Origin: Neospora caninum Liverpool
Taxonomy: Eukaryota; Apicomplexa; Conoidasida; Eucoccidiorida; Sarcocystidae
Assembly (NCBI RefSeq): GCF_000208865.1
Contig: NC_018394.1
Span: 4,715,797-4,779,796 of the forward strand
Direction: 5' to 3'
Length of the DNA stretch: 64,000 bases
Numbering within the stretch: position 1 is the first letter of the stretch; the number at the start of each line of letters is the position of its first letter. The position numbers were made by a program, and so were the translations under genes. The notes below the pieces were generated by a model, which searched no databases, was not told where the DNA came from, and saw nothing but the letters and a program-made list of their open reading frames with translations. This document shows, piece after piece, positions 37,001-49,484 of this stretch.

Positions 37001-39089
37001 TAGATGCTGCTTCCCAGGACAAGGCCTTTCCTCTTGTTTTCTGTCGCGTTCTCGCCTTTTCTGCGTTACTGAATAATTTGCAACGAAAACAGGAACGTCA
37101 ATGTGCTGGTGTGCGAGTGCAGGATGCTGAGCAGCGGCCAGTTGTTGCAGTCTGAGAGAACAACCGTGTAAAATACGGAGAGCGTTTTCGAGAGAGTCGA
37201 TACAGCACCGGGACGGGGGTAGCATCTTTTCTAGCCAGAGAGGGGGGCTGAAACGTGCCACTGCGAGAGCGCTGCGAAATACCGTCGTGTTTGAAGCCTT
37301 CTTGCCATCGACCCCATTGAGAGTTTTTCTTTACGGTGGGATCGATCTTCTCGTTTGTATCCTTTCCTAGCGCACGTGGCCATTCATTTGTCAGCCGCAT
37401 TGGCCGGATGCAAGGAAAAGCCCGGCAGGACTCTGGAACGGTTTCGGGCCCTACAAGGGCGGAACGTGCCTTTCTTTTCTTCGCACGTTCGCGCCCCGGG
37501 TGGACGCAATAAAGTGCGTTTATCAGCAATTTCACCCCCTGTTTTTTACGCCCATTTTCGCAGAGATTTTTATGCCGTCTCTTTGGACTGTATAGGGGCC
37601 TAGTCAGCCGGAGGATGTTTCTAGCAACCGGGCGATTGCCGCTAACAAGAAGCTGTTTGCATCCTACGCCTCGCCTATCTTTCCACTTCTCGCCGTTTGT
37701 GTTCTGTTCTATATCGCGCAAATGCCCGTGCTCTTGTCATTTTTGTGTGTCTTCCTCCTGAATGCTTTTTGTTTGCATCCCAACCCCGTCAGTTGAGACG
37801 AGTAGCAGCTGCGCTCCGCGAGCTCCGCTCCAATCGAACCGGTACCGATACAGACATCTCGGTTCCAAAGTTTTTTCTCAGCTTCGCCAAACAGATTACT
37901 TATCTTCTTGTGGTGTTCACCTTCGTGCGGATACTCCACGTGGCCTCGCGGCGTTTCGCGTCCTGTCTCCTCACTAGACCAGATCCGGTCTCTCTCCTAA
38001 AGGTGTGCTAGACACAGGAGATCCGGGGCAGGGGCGTTTCACTCTCTTTCGAGGAATCGCCTGCAGGAGCATGAAACCTTTTACCGTTGAGGGGTTGTTT
38101 CCGAATCTCCTGTCGTGTATGCGTATTTTGCGTGTTGTCTCTCTGTTGGGAGGGGGGGGGACCGGAGCAAGCTGTTCCGGCCACGTGAGGCCCGCGCCCT
38201 GTGTTTTGCCTGTGTCTGTGTTTTTGCCAAGTTATCCACGAACGCCCCGTCCACAACTGCCTTCGGGAACCCGTGCGGATTATGTTCTCCTATCCGCCGT
38301 CTCCATTTTTAAAAGCAGTTTCACCCAGTTGTCGGCCAGAAGTACTTTTCCCCGGCACACTGTTTTTTCATAGAGTTTTTTGTAAGAGGTGACACGGGAG
38401 ACTCGGGTCTGGTATCTTCGGCGCGCGTTCATTCGCGTTGTCAGTCCCGTGCGGTCGATGCGAGAGGATCCCATTTTTCGTGTCTTTTGAGGGCGGCTTT
38501 TGCATCCGTAGCTTTTCGCAATGCAGTCGGTTGTTCGAAAACAAAACTCGGAATCGCTGACCTTCGCCCACGATCATTCCTGCTCTATCTTCTCTCAAGG
38601 GGAACAACGACCGACCGATGGGATTGATGGAGAGCTCTTCACCGAGACAGTATATTCTCCTGCGGTCGGGTGTCTCACGACGTCGCGTCATTTTCCAAAC
38701 CCTCTCTGAAAGCGGCATGTTCGGGTTCATGCTATGCGGAGTCCATTGTCGAAGCGCACCCGGGGCAGAGATCGCCTCGGCTTTGGCAATTGTACGGTGT
38801 AACCTCGCCTGCTGCTATCTTTCCTGTTCGCTTCGGTTCCCACTCGCGTGTTCCTCACTCCCCAAAAGCACTTGCCACGACAATTGAAGGTCGCTTTCCG
38901 GGAAGGATGGTCTGAAAAAGAGTGTGTGGTGCTAAGCGCGTTCTGGTACGCCGCCCCCGAGCCTTTCAAGTGCTGGCTGTGGCAGGAAGCGAAGAACGAG
39001 AAGCCGTTTCCAGTGCCAAGCACATTCGTACAGACGACTAAAAAATCGAGACCACCGCGGTCCTCCGCGGGAACAGCTACCCTTCTCCG
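34077..39089. other. Long gene-poor stretch upstream of the phosphodiesterase
   Basis: Five kilobases without a recognisable gene. Open frames of up to about 207 codons (37098-37721, minus) overlap others and show no family motif. A short CTG/CAG cluster lies near 36341-36357. The stretch presumably includes the NAC beta 3' UTR and the phosphodiesterase promoter and leader; a non-coding RNA gene cannot be excluded. Confidence 0.5.
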
Positions 39090-42000
39090 ATGCTTTCGCC
39101 TGGACAGAGCAAACCGGATACAACCGGGGCTTTCCCGCTTTCTTCTCCCGGCAAATCCCCCCGTCGCGTGCCTGCGCGCGGGTCCACCCCTGATACGACT
39201 TCTCTCCTAGCACACCCATGCCGGGGTCTTGAGCCGTCCCCGTTGAAAGACGGCGTTCCTTGCCTCAGCGCGTCGGACGTGGGGGAAGGATTATCGGTTC
39301 CAGAGAATTGCTTTGAATCTGCTCAGCGGTCCTGTCTCGTGCCGGGGCTTCGCACGTCGACTCCGCTTCCGACGGCGATAGAGGATCCACGTGACACAGA
39401 GGTGGAGAGACCATGTTTCGAGCACGCGAGGAGTCCGTTTCCGCCCGATCGTAATCTAAATGATTTGTCGACCGGGCGTATGAAACCTCAAAGTCATCTG
39501 GGCGTATGCCACCGGACGGGCGCGTTCTCAACTCCAGTCGCCATGTCTCCGTTTACCCTTCGATCAGGCGCCGTGCATGAAGCTAAAATGCTTAGTGTTG
39601 ACCTTGAATACGTGGGGAGCGGCATGGCAGCTGCAACTGCCGGCAGCGGTTTTGCGCCCAACTGTGAGGACAGTGCCAGGCTTCCGTGTACAGAACAGTC
39701 GGGTTTTCCAAATGCGGCTGCGCGGGGGGCGGACACCGTTTTTGCAGGGAACGGGGGACGCCTGAGACGGAGGAGAAGTTCGGGTGTCGGCACAGAAGAC
39801 ACGGCCATGGCGGAAATACGTGTGGAAACACTCCGTCGTACACCGAAGCCGACGGTCGTTCCCGCGTCGCCTCCATACCCAGAGGACCGCTTTTGTCGGT
39901 ATCTGGACGTGGATTCCTTGGCCGTGACATGGAAACGGATGACCGTGACACGAGACGCTGCCACCGACTCGCAGTCTGAAAGCCCTTATGGGCGCGAAGA
40001 CTGGGAAGACGCACGTCGCCATTCCATTTCTTCGCCCGCGAGCTCAAGCGATTTGTCGTGGCCTTCGACGCGCGCTCCCCCCTGCGTCGCCCCTCCTTGT
40101 TTGCGGCGTTCCACTGGAGGCGGCGCCTGGGGAGACAGAGACGCGACCGCGTTTCCGCAGATTCTCGACGCACGAGCAACTGATGACGGCTCAATACGGT
40201 GCCCGTCCGTCGCCACTATCGCTATGTCGCCCTCGTCTGCCGGATGCCGTTCGCCGCACGCGGAGAGAAACGACGAGGGCGTAGAGCACCCGTCGAGGGA
40301 ACTTGGAGGCCATGGAAGACAGTCCTCAGCGTCTTCTCTGCAGTCGGTGCCGTCGCCGACGGGCTGCGCCGGTCGGCCGTCCAGGTTCCTCGATACCTTC
40401 GTGACGCTGCGCTCAGATGATTCCCCCCGCTGCATCGTTCCAGTGGCGGTCCATGGGAAGCCGAAGCCGCCGGAGTCGAACGATCGGGTTCGGCCTTCTC
40501 CGGTGTCTCCCCATTTGTGCTCTGCCAGCGGCTGGGTTGGTGGAGAGAATGGGGCGGCATCTGCCGAGAGCAGTCGCGGGAGTCTTACCGATGCGGCCTC
40601 GGACCCGAGGAAGACCCGATCCGGTAACGGCACTGGGCGGAGGGATCACGGGTCGGGGAAGCCGGGTTCGTCGGAGGGCGGACGCCGAAGCGTGTTTCCC
40701 AGATTGCGTAGCGGAGTTAACGAAAGCGACGTCGAGCTGTCCTCCGTGTCTCCTGCTTCGCCAGTGACTGTGCCTCATGGCTCGCCTGGGAACAGAGAAA
40801 ACGGCAAAGAGATCAACGACGCCGAAGGCCCTGAAGCCGGCTTCGGAAGCAACCGATCGAAGCTACTACAGGTGAACGGCGAGCGGACAGACACTGCACA
40901 ATGGGCGGGAGACAGTGTACACTCAGAGAGTCCGGGAGGGTCTCCCGATTGGCCGCCGCTCTCCAGAGTGGACGTGACTCCCATGAAAAATGCGTTTCAT
41001 TCGTGCGCGGGCGTGCCTTCATTCGTGCCTCGCATGCAGACGCGGAAGGCAGGCGCCAAAGAGCTGCCCAGTCCTTCTCCTTCCTCGTCTGGGTCTCCCG
41101 ACCACGGCGCTGGCCAGTCGTCCTGCTTGCCAAGATGCGAGACGCAGGGACGCCACCTGAGAGGCGAGTCTCAGGGGCCCGTGCGTCGGTACATCTCGCG
41201 ATTTCTAGAGATGTGGGGCGGGGACGATTGGGGATCGACTTGCTACGAGTCCTTTCAGGACTCCAGGAGCGACGGAGGCGACGCGATTGGGCCTAACCGG
41301 AGGTCCAGTTCGGCGGACCAACATCTGTGGAACAGCGCGCGGAGATGCAGCGCCAGTCGCGCGCAAGCGGCGTGCTTTAGGAACAGGACGTCTTCCGCGG
41401 ACAGCTGCCTCATGCCGAGAGCTGGACAGGAGACGCTTGAGTCGCCCTCGAGAGGTGCCCTGGAATCTCGGCACAGACTCCCGCAGTCGTTTGGGCTCGT
41501 CAGGCCAGCTTCGTTCCAGCTGGTAACGGACGATGCACTGGGTGACCCACAGGGAGTGGCGGCGACAGTGGAGTGCAATCGCGACACGTGCAAGGCGACC
41601 CAGGAGGACGAAATGGGAAGGAAACTGGTGCTGTATGCGGAAGAGAACCGTGGAAACCGGGACCGCGGAAGAGACCACGCAACAGAACACTCCGGACGAG
41701 CGGAAGGTTTGAGCGGTGCGGCCATCTCCGCTTTGGCGCAAGTGAAGCCTCGACACGAGGGAAACTCTTCGACCGTGTGGAAGAAGAAAAAGTCATCCCC
41801 TCTTGCTTTCGAGTATAAAGACGAAGAAGAGGCGTATCGTCAGTACCTCAACCGGCTCTTTCCTTTCCGTCTCACTGTTGTCGGACTCGTTCTCCTTCTC
41901 GTCGAGATCTTGCAAATCTCCTGGAGGCTTGTTCAAAGAAGTGAGGATCAGCGGGGAAAAACAGGGAAGAGAGGAAAAGGAACGCCACAGAAAAATATCC

Positions 42001-45000
42001 CGCTTTCGTGGGGGAACCTGCGACAGGGGTTGTATAGGGACCACACGGCGGTAGGCGACGGACCGAACGAGACGAGGGAGAGGAAAACGACGAGAAGCGC
42101 GTGAACAGACACCTGCGCGTGTGCAGTGGAACAGGCACTGGGGGCGGTTCTCTGTGAAGCAGCGGACGCCGAGGCGTGCCGTATCTGTCATTCTGTTGGG
42201 AGTTCGTTTTGCCGGTCTGCGGACTTGTCGTGGTGCACAACGCCCGACACAGGCAGTGTGAGTTGTGTCCTTTTACGTTCGCTACCGTGGTCGCCTTCGC
42301 TCTAAAAAGCGGAGCGTATTCACCCAGACATGCACGCATCTCCTGGTGCTTACACTTGCAGCCACAGCCACTGGCGGCCTGCCCACACGGCTCCTCTCTT
42401 TGACCCTGTCGTCTGCGTCCTGCGCGTGACAGAACTGTGTCTTCGATGTCGGACCCGACTGTCCCTGTGACCGTGTCTCGCAGATGTCCGCGCGTCTGTT
42501 TGTCGTTTTTCTTCCTATCGGAGGGCTCCAGCGTCATTGGCGTGGTCGCTTGCCTCTCCTCCCAGCTGGTTCTGCGACACTCCACATCAGGACTAGTTTT
42601 CGATTTCTGCATTTCTGGGTTCTCGTCCCTGTGCGCCAGGCTTCCTCGTCGACAGCCGGGGCGAGTATTCGTATTACGGGCTCGTCAACTTTGACAGGAT
42701 CTTCATCGTTATCGCCGTATGCCTGGTTATTCATATCATCATCTACGGTTTGCTGGCTGCGGGCGGACGCATTCCCGGCGTGAAGAATCGACTGGAGAGC
42801 TGGTCGTTTTCCATGATTGTCGTGGTGAGCGCTGCGGGAAAGCACGCCAAAAAGTTTATGGCGGTGGTCTCTTGAGTGAAGCCACACCATCGCCTGTCTT
42901 ACGGTCTAGATCAGGACAGGAAACGCACCCCAGTCAACGCGAGTGCTCTCACGAGAATCGGGTCCTTGGTTCGGTGGCGGGGAACACGTAGGCTCACTGG
43001 CAGCCAAAAGCGAACGAGCGCATGCATTGCGTCGTGACGTAGTTCAAGGCCCGTGCTCACATGCCTCCGCGGAAACCTGTTACGGCAATGCGTGAAGCGT
43101 CTTTCCTGGACTGCGTTTTGGACACCCCCGGACGCACCTCCGAAACCTTGCGACGCGACGTGCAGTGACGCTTCACGCTGTGTGACTTGAGGGTGCGTAT
43201 CCGATTCAGTCGTCGCGCATGCAAAGTTAATGTGTGCTGCGCAAACGCATTTTCAGGCACTCACGACCCGCATCTGTGGGATGGTCTGTGTGGCGTTCAT
43301 GGGCGAAGGAATCGGAACTGCAACGATCTTACCAGCTGCAGGTATGCCAGGCTTTTCAGTTTTCTCTGACGTGTGTTAGCCACTTGAGAAGACGGCCGGG
43401 CTGGTTCGTGCGTGTGTCCTGCCTCGCTCGGGCTGCGTACCCAAAAAGAGTAGCCGTCGCACTCTATATTTTGTGGTCTCCGTCTTCGGAACCGTTGCTC
43501 GCCCGCGATTGCGGGGCTCCGACAGCTGCGTCGGGAGCAGCGTGAGATGCCCGTTGTGTCTGATCGCTGTCTCCGTGGCCCGACTGTGCTGTGCTCCTGC
43601 AGACGAAATGGAACCCCCAACCCCCTTTATCTCCGAGCCTCGAGCCCTTTCCTCAGAGCTCGTGCTGCTGTCGCTCTGTTGCCTTTTCCACATCATCGTC
43701 ATCGATATGATGCTGCCTATCAGGTGCGTTTCCCCTCTCTCCTGCCTGTGCAAGGCGCGTCGGTCCTCGCCGCCCGACCGGGCCCAGAGCAGCAACGGGC
43801 GGCCCTCTTGCATGTTTTCGTTTTCACGTCTGGGCCGTTGTGAACCGGCTGCTGGACTGTCGCCTGCCACAGAAAGACCCAAAGACGTCAGGAGAGAGCA
43901 CGCGGATTCCATCGGAATCCAGCGAGACTGACGGACGGCGGTGAAGCTCCAGAGGCTCTGTTGCGGCTCTTCTTTGATTCGAAGCAGCCCGCCTGTAGCG
44001 GTACACGCACCGCCGTCTGAGCAGGCAAAAGAGCGCATGCGGCCAAATGGTGACATGGCGAACGCGTCTGCGGCAAGTGTTTGGCCTTCCCGTGACTGCT
44101 GTTGTGCTCCTTGGAGATAGTTGCCTCGACGTGATGGCACCATCCTCCCGCTGCGTCTGACTGCTTTTCTCTCCCCTCTTCAGGACTCTCCCGTCGGTGG
44201 GCATGCATACGATCCACATCCTCGGGTGTATCGGCTGCTGCGTCCTCTCCGTCTGTCTCTACCCCCAGTGTATCTCCTCTGACGGGTATGCCAGCGCTTT
44301 CCGCGATGCACAGCGACAGTCGGCGGAGCCGAACGCGCTTGACCACCAAAATCCTGTTCCATGCAGTCTCACAGACGCGCTCTTCGACACAGGCGGGGGA
44401 GGGGGGCCCGGATTTTACGCCATTCTTTTCTTCTTCGTCTCGCTCGTCAACGAGATTTGAGTGTGTGTAGACTCTAGGGCGAAGCTCGTTCACGTAATGC
44501 CAAAGCTGCACGGAAGGTGGTTTTCGTTCGTTTTCCGTGTTGGTGTTTCGCTACATGTAGGTGAGGCCGTGTAGCTTAGAACAGACTGAACTTGCGAGAG
44601 AGAGTCCGCGCTAGACGTGGTGCCGCTCGTAGGCCTGCATAGTCCCTGTCGCCTGTCTCGCCATACGATTGCAGCAGACGTCGGCGTGGACGCTCGACTT
44701 TTTTTCTGTGCTTGTTCTTCAGGCCGATCTGTGCGGTGAGCACGTGCCTGTTCATCGTCTGCGGCTTTTTGGGACGCGCTCAGATGGAGGTTGCTCATAG
44801 GCAGCTCTACATGAGATGGAAAGTACGTCTCGGATTCAATCTCTCATTTTAGATGGCACCTGTCGCGGCACAGCCCACGTAAAAGGACGCCAACGAGAAG
44901 ACAACAGAAGAAAGGCATGGATTCTTCTTGGCGGTAGAGGCTTTAAAGACCGACCAAATACTCATATACATATATATATATATATGTATTTGTATATTTG

Positions 45001-48000
45001 TATTTGTATATTTGTATTTATATATATATATATATATATCTGCATTGGCTCAGATGCCTTCCACTGGTTGGAGGTGCGGGCCTCAAGCGGAGTCTGTTGC
45101 GATCTGCGAGGTGTGCTGAGAAGGCGGGAAACCCACGGAGGGATACGGATGGTTGAGAGCGGCCCCGTTTTTTGGTTGCCTGCACGCAGCCTGGGTAGCG
45201 TGCTTGGGAGTGGGGGAGTCGCCGACGCGCGCCTGTCCAGTGTCTGCACGTGCATTCGGAATGGGGAAACAGATTGACGATGGCGCGTCTCGACAGACGC
45301 CCGCGGAATATGGCGGAATATGCGGCATATTTTCCCCGTTTTCGCTTCTGGTCTTTTTTCAGCACGGTCTAGAACGGTTGCGCGCTGCGGAGCAGAAGCT
45401 CCACTCGCACCGTACTTCCAAAACAGGCATCGAACAGTTGGCCATGCTGGTGCGTCAGTCGCAAGTCCTCCTGCGTCACGCGTGCGTCAGCGGGGCGAGC
45501 CGACACAGCAAGCAGCTAGCGCTGGAACAAGTGACAGACATTCAAGGACAGTAAGTTCGACCGAGAGCGCAGCTCTTTTTGCCGAGTCATGTTTTCATGC
45601 GGTGTTTGCGTATATCCCACGGCCCAGAGCAGACAAACGGCGAACACTCCAACAGGTGAAGACGGGTGAAGACGCGGGACTTTGACGGGGCGAGTGCTGT
45701 GCCGGCTCGGCGGGCGTTTTGGGTGCGGGGCTGTCTCTCCCGAGCAGTGCCTACGGGGGACGGGTAAGGTGCGTGTCAACGCCGTTTGTGTTTCGCTGCG
45801 CGCGCGCCTCATTTGATGCGTCTCGACGCTCTCTCCCCGCTGGTGCCGCTTCTGGTGTGAAAGCGACTGGTCCATTTGCCGCGCTGTGCGCGCGTCTTCG
45901 TGCCCCGCTCGCAGAGTGCTGGACATCGTGACGAACGTGAACAACTTGTACCATGCCAAGATGAACACGGAGGAGATGAGTGAGCTCCTGCGGTTTGTCC
46001 CTGAGGGACAGGACGACGCGCACCGGTCGCTCCTGCGCGACTGGCGAGGACGCAGTGCCTCCTTCAGCGGCTGCGAACGGCTACGAAGGGATTCGGAAGC
46101 GTCGAACGCAGGCGTTTCGTTGAGCGTCCCGCTGCTGCATCAGAACTCGACATGTTCGACGCTGTGCGTGGGAAGCTTTCCTTCGCGAACTTTGCCGTTC
46201 GATGGGGGCGCGCCGCACTCCACGGCGTTTCTCAGCAGTCGGTTTCCCGAAGTGCTGGCTGGCCAAACAGGCCTTCCAGCTCCGGAGGGCGTTCAGCTCG
46301 GAGAGACTGGAAAATCTCTGAAAGGCGCGTGCGTTCCCACCGCGGAGAACCCGCTCGGCGCGCATTCTCCCACAGGGACTCTGAAGCAGGAACGTTCGCA
46401 AGAGGAGAAACCTGAACCTGGCGACGCACCTCAAACTGTACGCCCGGAGCCGCTGCTCGACCTCCCCGAAAGCATGAAGGCAGCCATCGGCGTCGACTGG
46501 GATCTCGACTTCTTCGAGGTAGGTTGTGGCCCGGAACGCTCGCTCTTGCCGGATGTGTGCAACGGGATCTCTCGGAAACGACACTGCCCGTGGGTGGGAG
46601 TGCACCATTTCGGACTCCGCTGTGTGTAGACTGGATTCATCTGGAACGCCTGCGGTCCTGGCTCCTGTGTGTCGCTCAGCTGAACGAGCGCGTGAACAAC
46701 AACGCCCTCTTGGTGACTGCGCAAGTACAACTGCTCCCTCTGTTGCGCCCAGAAGGCCTGCGGTGTAGTCCGCACGTCTTGCGGTGTTACCTAAGGTGTC
46801 TTCAGCAACAGTATTGCCCGAGCAACCCGTACCACAACCAAGTGCACGCCGCGATGGTTTCTCACTGCTGCTTGATCATCGTCAACGAAATTTTGCCCTC
46901 CAAACAAGCGTAAGCGCCCCGCGTCACAGCAACCGCATTTACTTCGAACCTTGCACTCTGGAGAGGCGTTTCGCGGGACCTTAGACTGCGCACAAGGCGG
47001 GCGTTTTCGTCTGCTACCGCAACCGGCAGCTTTCCTCTTCTTTTCCCCAGACTGTGCCGTCGGCCTCCTACCGAGGAGACGCTTCAGTTTCGAAGTTTGT
47101 GGACATGCCTTTCGACCTGACTCGTGGCGTGTGGTATTTAGCCGTGTCCTGAGTTTCTCTCCCAGCTTTGCATGCACTTCGCTTGTCGAATTAGCGTTCA
47201 CGCAATGTTTTTCGCGTTCAGAGGTTGCCGCTGCCAGGGTTTCGCCAGCTGACTGTGCCTGTTCGCTTAGCTGTGTCTATACTTCCGCTCGACCCGTGAG
47301 GGACGTCTTCGTGTGCCTGGACTGTGCGGGCCTGCGCCGCCGCGCCAGTGTCGGTCAACTCGCCCGTTCGCGTGTTTTTTAGCCACCGGGTTTGGGTGTG
47401 TGCTGCTGGGTCCGTTGCGCGGGTGTCTCCGTTCCATTGTGAGGGCGGCCCCGCCCAGTCGCCCGCTTTCTCTCTTTCGGACTCGTGTTGCCGTGGACCT
47501 CGCGGCGTGAGCGGTGCTGATTTGCTGCGCGTTTTGTTATGCCACTCCGCGCCTCTGCAGGCTGACCTACGTCGACGAACTGTGTCTGGTGATCGCATCC
47601 GCGGCGCACGACGTTGGCCATCCGGGTTTGAACAATCAGTATCTCATCAGTTCCCAGTCTCTGTTAGCAACGACGTACAACGACATTGCTGTCTTGGAGA
47701 ACTACCACGCCGCTTGCTGCTTTCGGACGGCGGGCATCAACGAAGACCACAACATCTTCAGCGGCCTCACCAAGGAGGTCTATCAGTACATGCGGCAAAA
47801 CATTATCGGCCTTATTCTCTCAACGGATATGAGCAAGCACATTTCCTACGTCAGCCGGCTGAGAGTAAGCTACGTGGTCACCGGCGAAGGGAAAGCAATT
47901 TGACTAAAACACAAAATGGGTTTAATATCGTGAAAGGAACTGTACTATTTTCAAGTAGATTGCTTTCTCTACTAAACGTCTTTTAACCGACCGGGTGTTT

Positions 48001-49484
48001 CGCGTGTTCGTGTGACTACGTCCACGTCCGGACTGTGGGAGGGGCGTCGGGTGGCCTGCGAACTTGGGCCCCCACCGTATCTGTTATCCCCGGCGCACCT
48101 GAAAAAAGACGGTTTTATAGTTCCTCGAGATAGAAACTAACGTGGATCGTTATCCAATTTGCTGCGACAATGACACACCGGCAGAATTTGCGGGGCACAT
48201 TCGGTGGGGGAGACGCAAGACTGTCTCTGGAGAGAATGCGCGCCTGCATGGCGCGTGCATGCGGCTGCATGCACTTTTTGCCAGGGGACTTTACACCCGC
48301 GGCTCGGACGTTTTGGGGAGCGACGCCCAAACGTTTCAATCAGTGCTCGACTGTGTGTGTGTGTGTCGGCGGTCGCTTCAGGTTCGCGCGGAATCAGGAA
48401 ATTTCGATGTGGCCAACGAAGGGGACCGGTGGCTGCTTTTCCAAGGGTGCATCAAGGCGGCGGATCTCGCGCACACTGCGACGTTCTGGGAGAACCACAA
48501 GCGCTGGGCCGAGTGTCTCTGCGAAGAGTTCTTCAAGCAGGTAGGCGTGGAGCGCCGGACAGAGACGCTAACGGACGTGTGCAGGGCGTTGCGGGTGTCG
48601 CTGGCCTAGCACCTTTTTCTCTTTATCCAGTTTTATGCCGGACTGTGTGGGGCTCCGGTTGTTGGTCCTTGACCGTCGCCCTATCGGTCGTGTCGAGACG
48701 TCCAGCTCGCCCATCCACGACTGGAGACCGCGCGAGTTCCGCCCGTCGTCCCTCTGTGGCGTCTTGCGTACGGCTCTTTGCGCGTCGGGCTAGGTGTCGG
48801 TTTTCACCACGGAATCGCCTGAGCCTTCGCGTTGTCCTTCGGTGTCCGTCCGTGTTGTTTTTCGGGAAAAGGGTGTTGCGTGTCCGTTTGGCGGCAGGTG
48901 TTTTTCGCCTGTTCAGCAGAGGCACACGTCACGCGTCCGACGTTCTTTTTTGCTGTGTGCAGGGTGACGAAGAGCGTCGGCAGGGAATGAATGTGATGGA
49001 CATTTTCGATCGGAGACAGAAAGACCGTTTCCCGCAGTCGCAGTACCGCTTCATTGAGCTGGTTGTCGAGCCGCTCTTCCACAGTGTGCGGAGCATCGAG
49101 GATCTACTGAACGGGCGCGGCGGCGTGCGTGGGAAGATCTGCAAAGCTCTCTCTGCGAACCTCACCCGCTGGAAGGAAGCGGCGGAGGCGCTGGAAAAGG
49201 CCGCGAGCAACTCGCCGACGGACGCCTCGGGCGCAAAGACGAACGAGGAAGGAGACGGCGACCGCCAAAAGGTGGTGGGTGGAGACGCCGCAGAGAAGAA
49301 AGAAGCTGGGAGAGCAAGTGCAGGCACTCCAAAGTTCGCAGGGAGCGTCGCTGCGAAAACGGCGGGCGACCGAAAAAAAGGCAGGCCTGCGGCGACGGAG
49401 GCTGGCTGGAAGGAGGCGGAGAACGCAACCAGGCGGCGAGGGGACGGCAAGAAGAGCGGGAAGCCCGAGAAGACCACATCTTAG
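39090..49484 (+). CDS. Six-TM 3',5'-cyclic nucleotide phosphodiesterase
   Basis: Exons 39090-41940, 42640-42824, 43257-43341, 43603-43723, 44184-44285, 44723-44822, 45363-45550, 45915-46518, 46680-46909, 47561-47864, 48382-48540 and 48963-49484 join in phase to 1816 residues. It hydrolyses cAMP and/or cGMP at a membrane. A Ser/Pro-rich leader of about 920 residues precedes six predicted membrane segments (TM1 925-945; TM2 IFIVIAVCLVIHIIIYGLL; the rest in exons 2-6), the layout of Plasmodium PDEs. A helical linker leads to the catalytic domain (about 1413-1700). The motif NPYHNQVH gives His1464 and His1468; AAHDVGHPGLNN gives His1505, Asp1506 and His1509; IKAADLAH gives Asp1618; SQYRFIELVVEPLF holds the purine-binding Gln. 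The PDE motif HD-x2-H-x4-N is intact. The C-terminal tail is Lys/Ala-rich. Substrate specificity cannot be read. Exon 1 to exon 2 joining is the least certain step. Confidence 0.87.
44964..45039. repeat. TA and TATTTG microsatellite in a phosphodiesterase intron
   Basis: A TA run, several TGTATT-type units and a second TA run lie within the intron between exons 6 and 7. Confidence 0.88.
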
